Counted from the first letter of the stretch, positions 53,001 to 63,418 are shown. The stretch: DNA of 64,000 bases from Aquila chrysaetos chrysaetos (GCF_900496995.4 NC_044030.1:16986851-17050850); one strand, 5' to 3'. Notes: generated from the letters alone by a model not told the origin. Translations and numbers: made by a program.

Positions 53001-56000
53001 CGGCCCGCAGAAAGGACCCACATCAGGGAAGTTCGGGAAGAACTGAAGCCCACGGAAAGGACCCACGCAAGGGAAGTCTGTGAGGAACTGCAGCCCGCGG
53101 AGAGGACTCACGTTGGAGAAGCTCGTGAAGGACTGTCTCCCATGGGAGGGACCCCATGGCGGAGCAGAGTCCGAGTGAGGAGTCCTCCCCCCGAGGAGGA
53201 AGGAGCGGCAGAGACAAGGTGTGGGGAGCTGACCCCAACCCCATCCCCTGTTCCCCTGCGCTGCTGGGGGGAGGAGGGAGAGAGAACCGGGAGTGGGGTT
53301 GAGCCGGGAAGGAGGGAGGGGTGGGGGGAAGGTGTTCTAAGGTTGGGTTTTACTTCCTAATATCCTTGTTTTGATTTGATTGGTAGCAAATTAAATTGAT
53401 TTTGTTTCTTCCCCAAGTTGAGCGTGTCTTTTGCCCGTGACCATAAGTGGTGAGTGATCCCTCCCAGTCCTTATCTTGACCCACGAGCCTGCCTTTATAT
53501 TTTCTCCTCATCCCACCGGGGCCAGGGGGGGAGGAGTGAGCAAGCAGCTGTGTGGTGCCGGCTGGGCTGAAACCATGACAGACAGGATCAGAAGAGACCA
53601 GTGAAGCACCACAACCAAAACCAGTAAGCACAAGAGCAATAGACAGAAGGAACTCAAACACTTAAACAAACGTTATAGAAAGGTATATTAAAAAATCCAC
53701 AGTCAGATGGATAGATAAGAGGAATATCCTCTCAGCTGTCAAGATTGAAACTCCTTTGGGGAAATGAGACATCTTAAGTTAGTCCTAAAAATCCAGTGTG
53801 CTGAGTACTATACCAGTAACAAATCTTATTGGCAGAAGGACAAAAATCAAAACTAGTGGGTTGGTGCCAATGTCACAACATTAGACTGAGCTAAGGAAAA
53901 CAACAATTATCCTAAATCTGTATCATAGCCAAAGGATGTCTGCCTCACAAGAGGCATCTGTCAGTGACTAAATAGACATACCATACATCAGTAGTGTCCC
54001 TTGGTCAATTTGCTCATTTAATGAATAAAATAATTCATATTTCAAAGCAGACAGTTTGATCCTTTCTGTTTGCTGAAGGGGATAGATACTATAACTCTTA
54101 GCCATGTAGGTCACAAACAATGGTACTGCCCTTCTTGTCATACTAAGTGGAAAAAGGATATAAAAACCTCAGTGTCCTGGTTTTAGCTGGGATAGTTAAT
54201 TTTCTTCTCAGCAGCTGGTACAGTGTGTTTTGGATTTAGTGTGAGGATAATGTTGATAACACACTGATGTTTTAGTTGTTGCTAAGTTGCACTGATCCTA
54301 AATTGAGTTTTTTTCAGTTTCCCATGTTCTGCCGGCAAGCAGGTGGGCAAGAAGCTGGGAGGGAGCATAACCAGGATGGCTGACCCAAACTAGCCAAAGG
54401 GATACTCCATACCATAGAATGCCATGCTCAGTTGCAAGGGGAGCTGGCTGGGAGGGGCAGGTTGCTGCTTGGGCATCGGTCAGCAGGTGGTGAGCAATTG
54501 CATTGTGCATCACTTGTATTTTCTTGCATTTTATTTCTCTCTTTTTTTGTTATATTCCTTTTCATTACTACTATTATTATTATTGTTATTAATACTATTA
54601 TATTTTATTTTACTTTAGTTAAACTGTTCTTATCTCAACCCATGAGGTTTTACTACTTTTTTTTTTTCATTCTCCTCCCCATCAGACTGGGAGTGGGGAG
54701 GAGTGAATGAGTGGCTGCATGGTGTTTAGTTGCTGGCTTGGGTTAAACCACAACAGGAAACAAGGTCTTTTTTACAGAAGAGGCTGTAAATTGCATAATA
54801 TTGCATAAATACCTGAGTAATGGAGTTTTTGAAGATGATGATGCTAGGCTTCCAGTATGTTCCAACTGTCCAGATTCATGGACATCCCCCTGCTTTCCTT
54901 GTCCACTTATTTCTGCTTTTCTGCTAGAGGTTAATCTAGACATCACCTCCTCTTCCTGTTTGGATGCTGAATTCTCAAGTGGTGCTTTCCCTAAGTTCTC
55001 CAAAGTCTGAAGTTGGCTTCTCTCAGCCAGTGGTGACATAGACTCAGGCACCAACACAGAGTTAACTTCTTTTTCCTTTGCTGAAACCTGTGTTTTTTGA
55101 AAAGGATTCCCTGTAAAAGGAGTTGAAAGACATTCAAGGACTTCAGTTACTTAACTTCAGTGATAACACAACAGCCCAAAAGATGTGTGTGATATCAAGA
55201 TGGCTTGTACCATTAGAAGAGAAGGGCTGAATTTTTGTTCAGCTTTTTTGACATTTGTTTTTGAAGTCACCACTAAGAATTAAAAGTTCATGGTCTACAA
55301 GTCACAGACTAGAAGTGTGGTTTTACAGCACACCCCCCCCCTCCTTTACAGCACACCATAGGACTCAGTCAAGTCTTCTAGCTGTTTAAGCTTCTACAAT
55401 TTCCCTTTGAAGTCTTTTTCAGGGGCAAAAAGTAGTTCTCCAAACCCTTCACAGGCTCAGATCACTGAGGATTGCGTTGTCAGCAATTCTGCTTTCTTTC
55501 TGATTCTTCAGAGGCAGATTTCAAACACTTCAAAGCTTTCAATTACATTGTGCATATATTTTTTAAAGAGACAAATACAAAGTAAAATAAAATAAATTAT
55601 TTTGGCATAGTATGGTTAAAGTACCAGTTAATACCTTTGGTTATTAGCATCTCCAACAGATGGACATACTTGCTTAAGAGAAGGTATCACGTTTAGTCAA
55701 AAAAACTTTCCAATTTCACAAATAGACAAGTTACAGCAATGTTTCTAGAATCATTATTAAATTAATAGCCATTTATGTAATCCAACACATCTAGTTTATA
55801 GCAGAAAACATGGAATGGTGGTATTAGGGTATTACTTGGAAAATTTGTTTCTTCCTTTATGTTAGATAGCCTCAGACAGGACTGTTTAGCACAATGACAA
55901 CCAGTATTCAACTGTGATGTATTAAGCATTTACATTCATTATACTTTGTTTTAGGAGTTTAAGTTTACCTACCAGAAGCTATCATTGGAGCATTTGTGGA

Positions 56001-59000
56001 TTTAATTGAATAACCCTGTATTTAAAAAGAAAAAAAGAAGTTATTTCTCTATTTCTCTCGATATAGAAAAGACAATGAAAGTTGGTAAAGTCATATCACA
56101 CGTATACAGTTCTAAGAACAGGAGTGATACAGAAGACTACATCTTCAGTACAGTATCATTCATCATTTAACTCATTTCCTGAGCAGGCTTTTCAAGGAGT
56201 TCTTATGACAAATGACTCAAGACAAGGATGTCAAGATGAGAGATCAAAGAAGGAAGAGGATTGTTATCCAGTCCTTCCTAGAAAAGCTCTCTGAATCAGG
56301 TGGGGAATTATCACCCATTCCCTCACACAGATACACTACACAGTCTTAGCCTACTCACAAAAAATCAATGGTAGTCACTGCAACAAGCTTGGTCATATTC
56401 TAAAAGCACAGAGTGAAACTGGAAATATGCTGGCCCATTTTTATTTGCAGCTTGTTCTTTTAAACTAATACCCACTATGTTAAAAAATGGTAGGTACATA
56501 TCTAACAACTTCATGTAACAGACACCATGAGGAATCCTAACATTGTCCAGTGAACCTAGACAGTCTGCCAGTCATCCAATATACACCCAGACTTTCCTCT
56601 CCTGCAATGTCATTGTCAGAAAGGCTGTGGGGTGAATGAACCAGGTAAGACATATACCAGTCTGCCTACTAGGAAGCCTAATAAAAAACCCTGAGTCTAC
56701 AGATTCTCCAAAGAATTAGTACTAAATCAACAGCCCACAAACTGTTGTAGAGTTCAAAATAAAAAACAATCTGTGGGTGTTGATTTTCCTTTTAAATCGT
56801 ACAGGCAGTACATTTTTAAGCAAGTGATACCGTTAAACAATAAACATAATTAAAATGCTCTATTACGTGTTATGCATCTATACTATGCATAAATACTCAC
56901 TTACCAAATTATCTTCTCACCTTGTAAGTGGTTTCCAAGTTACGTTCCACAGCAACAGTAGACAGAGTTTTCTTGGCAGGAGGAAAATCATTCACTTCAA
57001 GTTCAGCAGCTGACCTTTTTTGAGTTGTCTGCGAATTTGGAACAGGCTCTACTGATGCACTCTCTAGTTGTTTTGTTTCTATATTGCTCTTCAAAGGTGC
57101 AGCAAATTCATCAGCTGCAGTTGTCAAGGATCCAGTGCTGTTTATATATAAAGCCATTATTGTGACTGTACAATAAGCCAAAATTTACTTTGTATAACAT
57201 TTCTGTACGGAAATTACACATGAATCCATGGTGATACTCTTTCTTGCTTAATGTCAATATTAGCTTCAAATGTACTATTTACTACTGAGAAACATTTTGC
57301 TGCGCTATCTTGAATTACAGAACTGAGTTTTTCTGTCATAATTGAATCTAGTTAATTTAGAAGCTGTTCTATTTGAACTCCACTTGATATTTTCATAAAA
57401 TGTAAAAATATGACAACTGATTAACTGCCCTAGAAAATCCTAAAATACATTATTATTTATATGCACAGTTGAATCTTCATCCCCATGCCCCCAAACCCTT
57501 CCACTCCCCCCTCCCCCCAGTATGATCTCAAAAGACAGCAAGACATCTAGGGAAGCATCAGAGACTAGGGAAATAGGGTAAAGCAGTATGGGAACAGTGA
57601 GACAGAAGATGCACCCTAATTCTGCCTATCAGCAATTCTGTCCATCATTAGTTCCACAGGAGTTAGAATTCTTACATTGTGTAGCCAAAATTCATTGTGT
57701 AGCCAAAATTCACTCAAAGACCTATCCTTTCAATAACTAAGGGAATGCCATGAACATCTGATGTCATAGGGCAAGGTCCTCCACAATGATGTGGAATTGC
57801 ATCATGCTGCTAGTTATGATCTGAGGACTTACATTAATATAGTAATAGTATTTTTTGCAACTTTGCAACACTTCCTATTCTTCAAAATGTCTTTTTCCTT
57901 TGATGTTGGGTTTTTTCCTCCCAAACTGACCAAGAGATTTAGTTCAACTGTAATGTTGAAATAACAATTTTGTTACATTGCATTGAAGAGTACTCCTAAA
58001 AGAAACTCAAACCCTTTGTATCACAGTACTGCAAACCAGCTATTATTCTGTTGAGTAATTAATTTGTTTCAGTTTTCAGCTCTTCTGCCTTTTGAACATG
58101 GCACAAACTCAAGAGAATGATATCTGAATTTATGTCCAATGATTATCATGTTCTCCAGAAGGCCATGGACACTAAAAATTTGGAGAGCAATTAGTTTGCA
58201 GAGCTACTTTACAAAACTGTTAAACTAATGTAAAAATGCAAACATGCTTAGATTTTTCATTTTAATTACTCTTCATAATGTTAAAATGCAAACATGCTTA
58301 GATTTTTCATTTCAATTACTTTTCATTCTAAGTATCCATGGCAGAATAGACTAAGGCTGGACAAATGACCTCTACTAAAAATGAAGACTTGCTCTAGAGG
58401 ATAAATCACAATTAAGGTTGACACCAAAATCCCAGCTAACTAGAACACTAATTGTAAACCACTGATGAGATCTTTCTCAAATCTGATTAGACCCCTTTTC
58501 ACTTTCTTAATTCTCTGACCAATCTGCCAAAATGATTACCTCTTGCATTTCTTCTTTTGAGAAGTTCTAACCTATAATGCACATTCTGGGAACAAGCAAG
58601 GTTCACAAAAACTGTTTCACTTTTCTCAAAAATAAAACATTTACCTTTCCACTGCAGTCATGCTTGTTTCACATGTACTTATTGGGCTGATAAATATTGG
58701 GGCTGGTAGTAATGGTTCTGGAGTTTGTTCCAGCAAATCAGATGCATCAAACTCTTTTGAGTCAGCTGGGATTTCCACCAACGTTAAAATGAATGTCTGT
58801 TCCTCCTCTGGACTGCTATGATCATCATTCACTACTATAATTTTTTCAGGCAAATAAAAGAAATAACAAAAATCTGTTATTCAAGTTTGAAATTACACTG
58901 TTCTCTTCACGCCCTCCCTACCTTGAGTAATTAAAATTTAGGCACTCATTTTTCCATGGAAAAAGGTGCTGAGGATATTCTTGAGACAATATGCCTCCTT

Positions 59001-62000
59001 TCTTCTTAGATGAGATACGCATTGTCACCCCCTGGAGCCTATTAATTGCAGTGGAGTCCTGATTACCATTCAGAATGAAGAATATTAAAATGCCTAGTAG
59101 GGATGGAGCTTTTTAAATGGGTGTTCTAGCATTAAAGAACAATTTGCAGTTTAATTAAACTTGGGTAATGGTGGTCAAGTGGCCTTCTGTCTTTAATTGC
59201 AACTGTCAGGTATTAAAAGTAACTTCTTTAAATGGCAGGAGTCTGCCATTTTGATGGCAAACACAAGGATTTTTCCCCTCACTGCAGACTTGCAGAAGAG
59301 GACCCGAGTATAGTCTTGAATTTAATAAATTAAAAATGTAAATAATTTTGTCAACAGATGGACACGAACAGATAACTGCCAACTGCCATCCGTTAGAATG
59401 AATTTAAGGAGAAAACGTTTATAAAGTATTCAGAAGATGGAAAACAACAGTGCCGCTCCATTACTTGACAGCTCTCATTCTTGATGATGTAAAGCTGCTA
59501 TTACTCAAACCTCAACTCCCTTTGGTTCTTTATCTAATTAAATATGATTTAAGGTGCTCTGTCCCAAGATCCTTGCAGTAACAGTCTAACAACAGATGTC
59601 TAAGAGGAAGTATTAGCCCTATCTCTTGCACATGCTCAGGAGTTACAACTTTGGACTGCAGCTTCCATGTAAAGTAAGTATTCTGCGCTTCTGACACAGC
59701 AATTTTCCCATACCTTAGACAAGTATTGGTTTCAAACCAGCTCCATTTCAAATTGTTTTAGGGAAAAGCAGCCATCACTTTCATACCTTTCATCACATCT
59801 AATCAGTTAGGCATTAATCTGCTGACTCACTACAGCTAAAAAGAAAACTCTGGTTGTCGTATTCCTTTTTCTTCCCCTATTCTTCTTTCTCCCCTGCTCC
59901 ACACTTGCACAGCCCAGCCCTCCTACTCACACAACTCTGACACTAGCATGCACTCCACAACTTCATGAGCCACTATAGCTCACTAAGCCAGTGGAAAACT
60001 ACACAGGTTCTCTCCCTCTGTCACGTTCAACTTTTGATGGGTAAGTGAGTCAGAGGCTCATAAAAGGCTCTAACAACTGCTAAACCTAGCATGAGGTAAG
60101 CAGCAGGAGCTAACAGCAGGGAGGAGAGAGCAAGAAGTTTCCCTTCCACTGATATTTAAACTTAATGAAGTACCATTCAAAAATTTCCCAAGTCTAGTTT
60201 GTGTTAATGAAATGTAATGATAAGAAGCTAGGGAGGGAAATGGCACTATGCTGTGGGTCATTATTTTTGTTGATGAAACAGATTGATTAATCATGTCCAT
60301 GAAAACATTTTAAATTTTTTTTATTCATCTTTGTGTAACCGCAAGATACACAAGCATGGGTTTTTGCTAACTTAGAATATTAGCACATTATACCTGAAGT
60401 CTCTTCTGTGCTGCTTACACATTGTTTTTGAGCATCCTGAGCACAAGCTTCGTTCTAGAAATAACACATTTCAAATAAAACAAGTTAATAAATTTGAGAA
60501 ATAACTCTGGAAAACAGGAAAGATACAAAGCATGTCAAATGCTGAAAAGCCACAAAAATCTAATGACATCATCATAATTGCATTTGTTAGCTTTTACTTC
60601 TAGCTATTCTAGGTTGAAGGATATTAGCCTGACACGACAAGAAACATGGGCAATATAAAATTTATATGCTCATTGTCTGTATTGACGGTTTGTCAAAAAA
60701 AATTTATACTTCTTACAGCACAACTCTGTCAGAGATGACTCACACAATAAATTGCTCAGTGGCACTAAGGAAACAAATTCCCCCAACCATTACAAAACCA
60801 CTGAGTGCCAAAGAAAAACACTAAGCTTTGCAACTCACCTATCCCTTCCCTTTTATGGCATGTACCTTTGCTAAAACCAAGAACACTCTATGGCAGGTTG
60901 CCTCTTCTCACACTCTCTGCTAGTCCTGTAAGAGTCAAATCATTCTTGCACATTGTTCTAACATGAGATCAGCCTTGACACATCAACAGGTTGCACTAGG
61001 GAAACAAGCTACTACCCATCAGCTGTTCCACCGTAACTGCATTTACACTGATCTCAGGCAACACTAGAAAACCTGAGGAAACTGAGAATGAACGTTTCTC
61101 TCATGAAGAAATAAAATACTACTTGTTTATACCAGAACAAGGATACACAAAACACTGCAAAGAAATGGGTGTGAAAGACATAATGATTGTCCATGATAAT
61201 ATGCATGTAAAACTCTTAACTGGGTTTTGAAATAAATGGAAAAGAGCATAGCAAAAGATGAAGTTTGTTTTAAACAAAGCAAATGAAGGTGACAATGAAA
61301 ATGCTGTGTTCAGCAGTGACATTTTAACTTAGTTTTAATTTAAACAAATATAACAGTAAGAGGTCAGACTGAATGAATACTTGAGTCCTAGGTAACTTCT
61401 TCCATAAAAACTTTAAAAAAATTGCTCAAAATTTTCCTTATATATATATATATCTATATATATCTATCTCACTCTTATTGCTGAAATGCTATAAACCAAG
61501 GCTTGCAAAGATTAAGGTTGTCTGACATTAAGTTTGGTTATGCCTTTGCAAAAAAGAAAGCTTCATTCACTAGCTGAAGTACCAGGTCTTTAAATGGGTG
61601 AGTATATTTGCACTGAAAACCTCTTCCTTTACAGAATTTCAGAAACTGGGCACTTCCAGACTGTAATTAAAGTTCTTTACCTGAGTAAAGTTGATTGTGT
61701 ATATATTGTGCTCAGGAGGACAAGGATTTTGCTCAGGAAATCCATCCACAGAACTTTGATTTGGACAATCCTCTACTCCAAGGTGAGATTTTTCAGGTTT
61801 TGGTGATGCATTTATAGCTCTCAAGTCTCCTGAGTTTCCACAAGCATCTCTCATCTCTTTTTCTGTTCTGTAAGGTATGTATCTAGTTAATTTGAAACCA
61901 ATTGAAGATACCCTGCGCATGGGCTAAATTCTGTATAATTAATTATTTAATATAAAGCTTATGTAGTTACAGAGCAACAGGGCACCTCTTTAAAAACTAC

Positions 62001-63418
62001 ATCATTCTACTAAACAGAATGCATATTGTCAAACAAGTCTACATAAAGTATTTCAGGAAAAAGCATCCCTAACACCACTAATGGAGACTTTACTACTAAA
62101 AGCACGACCAAGCAGGAAGCCTTACAAGCTCATTAACATTTCTAAATTGATCAGCTCCTTAACATTTCCTTTCAGATAGTTTCATGGGAAACAATTAAGC
62201 AGCAAGGTGATTTCTAAGTTCTGAAACAGCAAACTAAGTTAATGTTTTACCTCCAAAAGCTGGAGAACAACATGCAAGAGAGAAAAACCTTAAAAATAAA
62301 AGTCTAAACTGTACACCTACGTGCATAAACACACACAGTATCTGTAAGCACACTGTTTCCATTACAGACGCATACTACACATGTACTTCAACTGCATATT
62401 TTAAGAGACTTTAAGAATAAAGTCAGTATTAACTGGTGATCCTTCCTACCTCTCAGTTTCGTCTACTTGCTTGATAAGTTCTACACTTCTAGTTGCAGAA
62501 TCATGAAGAACTGAAGAATCACCTGCAGCTGGTCTGACCTGTTCTAGTTCCACCTTCTGCATTTCAGCAGTACCTCTCAGGGCTGTAGACTCTTAAGATA
62601 TATAAGAATAAAAATTAAAAGAATATTTTGTGTGTATGCGTGTGTACATACATATGCATATTATTTTTACATATAAGCTTCTGTATATTAAAATGTATAT
62701 ATGTAGAAGTGTATATATAAACACACTACAAAATAATTAACAATTTTGCTGTATATGTACACATGTATATATATGTCTTATCTTGCCTTTGGTATGTTGT
62801 GCCTCATCTTGCCTTTGGTATGTTGTACATTTTGCCAGTGATATGAAGATAATTAAGAGTTTAAATACCACCTTTTTTTGTAACTGCTTTAAGAATACGG
62901 AAACAATTCTGTATATCTCCTTTCTGGTTTTAATAGAAGGGAAAGACAGTAATAATAGAAAAAAGTACATTGTATTGTACTGTATTTTTGTAATCGGCAG
63001 TCCAGTAATTTAAGGGCTTTCCAGCTAATTTAAGACCTGCATGGAAAAACTGCTATTCAGATTTAATTTAATTTTATACTGAAAGGCATACTTATGTATA
63101 GAACTATACCATACATGGATGCCCCACATTACAGTGGTGACGAATCATCTGTAAACATGAACAGAAGGTGAAGACTTCCAGCTTAGTTTCATTTCATGAA
63201 GAGATGTGAATCCACCAGAAGAAACCATTTTCGGAACTCTAGGATAAGAAACAGGCTTACCACTTTCAACTTGCTCTAGCTGTTCCACAGGTACATTTGT
63301 ATTAAGTGACTCCTGCATTATGTTTTCATTGGACCTCAATACTCCAAAGGCTGGCTCAGGCTTCAGGAGTCTGCCTCTTGTCAGTCTCATACTATTCACT
63401 GTAGGCAAAGAGCTATCA
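49965..63418 (-). CDS. BDP1: BDP1, TFIIIB subunit (3' part only, last ten coding exons)
   Basis: C-terminal part of B-double-prime 1, the TFIIIB component that with TBP and BRF1/BRF2 recruits RNA polymerase III in the nucleus. Exons, minus strand: 63418-63261, 62591-62450, 61867-61681, 60454-60394, 58834-58645, 57137-56921, 56015-55973, 55110-54813, 50747-50507 and 50093-49965. All nine junctions keep phase, giving 554 residues plus stop. The essential SANT domain is N-terminal and outside the window. This C-terminal extension is Ser/Glu-rich, low in complexity and variable among vertebrates. The calls rest on the GGRKPLGFLSLIC segment, the terminal SEYFFSDIFMEVDDSE segment, and the position directly upstream of MCCC2 on the same strand as in human. 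Recognition is from memory of the family. Confidence 0.88.
50094..50506 (-). other. BDP1 last intron
   Basis: 413 bp. Carries a TG/TA microsatellite at 50137-50202 and the extra splice-donor copy described at 50461-50516. Confidence 0.85.
50137..50202. repeat. TG/TA microsatellite
   Basis: GTGTGTGT runs interspersed with TATG, ending in (TA)10 or so, in the last BDP1 intron about 45 nt from the terminal exon acceptor. Confidence 0.9.
50461..50516. repeat. 29-bp tandem duplication containing a splice donor
   Basis: Two copies with a 29-bp period; the 27 bases from AAACACATACCACATACCGT to AACTGCA are identical. Each copy contains the ACG|GTATGT donor of the penultimate BDP1 exon on the minus strand. 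Confidence 0.95.
50507..50747 (-). CDS. BDP1: BDP1 coding exon, second from the end
   Basis: 241 nt. Starts GGRKPLGFLSLICKKSSSES, the most recognisable BDP1 segment here, then KPRIVTPRLSLKKPTP and a Ser/Asp-rich tail ending ADAAVT. Acceptor CAACAG, donor GTATGT. The donor lies in a 29-bp tandem duplication, so a second copy sits 29 nt downstream in the intron. Confidence 0.9.
51220..52376 (+). mobile_element. Solo LTR, diverged relative of family A
   Basis: 1157 bp with a perfect 5-bp target duplication CATAC (51215-51219, 52377-52381). It begins TGTATTGGCTTTGTGTGGCA, shares the opening and the 45-bp internal repeat with family A, and has AATAAA at 52183-52188. It carries a G12-13 run near 51259-51271 and a 154-codon open frame (51224-51688). 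Antisense to BDP1. Confidence 0.85.
52788..53360 (+). CDS. Open frame inside LTR copy 2, 15-residue repeats (function unknown)
   Basis: Same 190-residue product as at 9536-10108. The 15-residue units (EELKPTERTHAREVC, EELQPAERTHVGEAR and neighbours) are Glu/Arg-rich. Not recognised as any retroviral or host protein. Translation is unproven. Confidence 0.3.
   Translation: MEHERNPYEDTKVSAEGAGGGAPEEGMPLQPVARWQAVPPQPMEGSGGADAREDGRDSMGKPALEQSVTEDRPAERTHIREVREELKPTERTHAREVCEELQPAERTHVGEAREGLSPMGGTPWRSRVRVRSPPPEEEGAAETRCGELTPTPSPVPLRCWGEEGERTGSGVEPGRREGWGEGVLRLGFTS
52980..53160 (+). repeat. 45-bp minisatellite in LTR copy 2
   Basis: About four tandem units of 45 bp, each containing GGACCCACG or a variant, followed by a purine-rich stretch. 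The equivalent repeats are at about 9736-9916 (minus) in copy 1 and 51835-51965 in the diverged LTR. Confidence 0.75.
54173..54755 (+). mobile_element. Solo LTR, ERVL-like (family C, copy 2)
   Basis: 583 bp from TGTCCTGGTTTTAGCTGGGA to TTAAACCACAACA. No matching target duplication (CTCAG before, GGAAA after). Contains an ATT-type microsatellite at 54566-54615. Antisense to BDP1 in its penultimate intron. Confidence 0.8.
54813..55110 (-). CDS. BDP1: BDP1 coding exon, third from the end
   Basis: 298 nt, the longest BDP1 exon here. Reads NPFQKTQVSAKEKEVNSVLV, then PESMSPLAERSQLQTLEN and ends SSSSKTPLLR. Rich in Ser, Glu and Lys, probably disordered. Acceptor TTTTACAG, donor GTATTT. Leaves phase 2. 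Confidence 0.85.
55111..55972 (-). other. BDP1 intron, third from the end
   Basis: 862 bp. A C run at 55331-55339 lies between two copies of TTTACAGCACAC. Nothing else seen. Confidence 0.8.
55973..56015 (-). CDS. BDP1: BDP1 coding exon, fourth from the end (microexon-like)
   Basis: 43 nt. Reads GYSIKSTNAPMIAS plus one base. Acceptor ATACAG. The donor GTAGGT is required by phase; a second GT (GTAAAC) lies 4 nt further on and would shift the frame. Support is the exact phase match to both neighbours. Confidence 0.72.
56016..56920 (-). other. BDP1 intron, fourth from the end
   Basis: 905 bp of AT-rich sequence with nothing recognisable. Confidence 0.8.
56921..57137 (-). CDS. BDP1: BDP1 coding exon, fifth from the end
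   Basis: 217 nt. Reads TGSLTTAADEFAAPLKSNIE, then TKQLESASVEPVPNSQ and ends NLETTYK. Contains KRSAAELEVNDFPPAKK, which resembles a basic nuclear-localisation-like patch. Acceptor AAACAG, donor GTGAGA. Leaves phase 0. Confidence 0.82.
57675..57710. repeat. 18-bp tandem duplication
   Basis: CATTGTGTAGCCAAAATT twice in direct succession, in a BDP1 intron. Confidence 0.9.
58228..58327. repeat. 50-bp tandem duplication
   Basis: Two copies with a 50-bp period; the shared core is AAAATGCAAACATGCTTAGA then TTTTTCATTT, with a few mismatches. In a BDP1 intron. Confidence 0.9.
58645..58834 (-). CDS. BDP1: BDP1 coding exon, sixth from the end
   Basis: 190 nt. Reads VNDDHSSPEEEQTFILTLVE, then IPADSKEFDASDLLEQ and PEPLLPAPIFISPIS. 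The acidic EEEQTFILTLVEIP segment looks like conserved BDP1. The acceptor TTATAG at 58835-58836 is the first AG after the pyrimidine tract and fits the phase; donor GTAAAT. Confidence 0.8.
58835..60393 (-). other. BDP1 intron, sixth from the end
   Basis: 1.56 kb of unique sequence with nothing recognisable. Confidence 0.8.
60394..60454 (-). CDS. BDP1: BDP1 coding exon, seventh from the end
   Basis: 61 nt, too short to show as an open frame. Reads NEACAQDAQKQCVSSTEETS. Acceptor TTTCTAG, donor GTATAA. Its phases (0 in, 1 out) fit both neighbours exactly, which is the main support. Confidence 0.75.
60455..61680 (-). other. BDP1 intron, seventh from the end
   Basis: 1.2 kb; a TA/TCTA microsatellite at 61440-61470. 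Nothing else seen. Confidence 0.8.
61440..61470. repeat. TA/TCTA microsatellite
   Basis: TATATATATATATATCTATA then TATATCTATCTC, in a BDP1 intron. Confidence 0.85.
61681..61867 (-). CDS. BDP1: BDP1 coding exon, eighth from the end
   Basis: 187 nt. Reads TEKEMRDACGNSGDLRAINA, then SPKPEKSHLGVEDCPNQSS and ends NIYTINFTQ. Acceptor CTTACAG, donor GTAAAG. Leaves phase 0. Confidence 0.8.
61868..62449 (-). other. BDP1 intron, eighth from the end
   Basis: 582 bp of AT-rich sequence with nothing recognisable. Confidence 0.8.
62450..62591 (-). CDS. BDP1: BDP1 coding exon, ninth from the end
   Basis: 142 nt. Reads STALRGTAEMQKVELEQVRP, then AAGDSSVLHDSATRSVEL and IKQVDETER. The acceptor ATCTTAAG has a weak pyrimidine tract; the start at 62591 was chosen because it alone keeps phase with the upstream exon. 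Donor GTAGGA. Confidence 0.75.
62592..63260 (-). other. BDP1 intron, ninth from the end
   Basis: 669 bp. Contains TA/TG-rich sequence at 62625-62775 and a 26-bp tandem duplication at 62780-62825. Confidence 0.8.
62780..62825. repeat. 26-bp tandem duplication
   Basis: ATCTTGCCTTTGGTATGTTG occurs twice with a 26-bp period, after a TA/TG-rich stretch. Confidence 0.85.
63261..63418 (-). CDS. BDP1: BDP1 coding exon, tenth from the end
   Basis: 158 nt. Reads DSSLPTVNSMRLTRGRLLKP, then EPAFGVLRSNENIM and so on to LEQVES. The RGRLLKPEP stretch may be a degenerate copy of the GRFQ-KPKP repeats of vertebrate BDP1. Acceptor TTGCAG, donor GTAAGC; enters phase 2, leaves phase 1. Confidence 0.8.

Larger units (their letters stand above)
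52592..53580 (+). mobile_element. Solo LTR of an endogenous retrovirus (family A, copy 2)
   Basis: 989 bp from TGTTATGGG to CATGACA, flanked by GACA on both sides (52588-52591, 53581-53584). Its 190-codon open frame (52788-53360) encodes the same protein, residue for residue, as copy 1. ATTAAA at 53390-53395. Inserted in the penultimate BDP1 intron, antisense to the gene. Copies 1 and 2 are in opposite orientation about 42 kb apart. Confidence 0.88.
50748..54812 (-). other. BDP1 penultimate intron
   Basis: 4.07 kb, about two thirds of it made of three solo LTRs (51220-52376, 52592-53580, 54173-54755), all antisense to BDP1. The short gaps between them show nothing recognisable. Confidence 0.85.
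57138..58644 (-). other. BDP1 intron, fifth from the end
   Basis: 1.5 kb. Contains two local tandem duplications (18 bp at 57675-57710, 50 bp at 58228-58327) and a C-rich stretch at 57481-57520. No exon seen. Confidence 0.8.
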
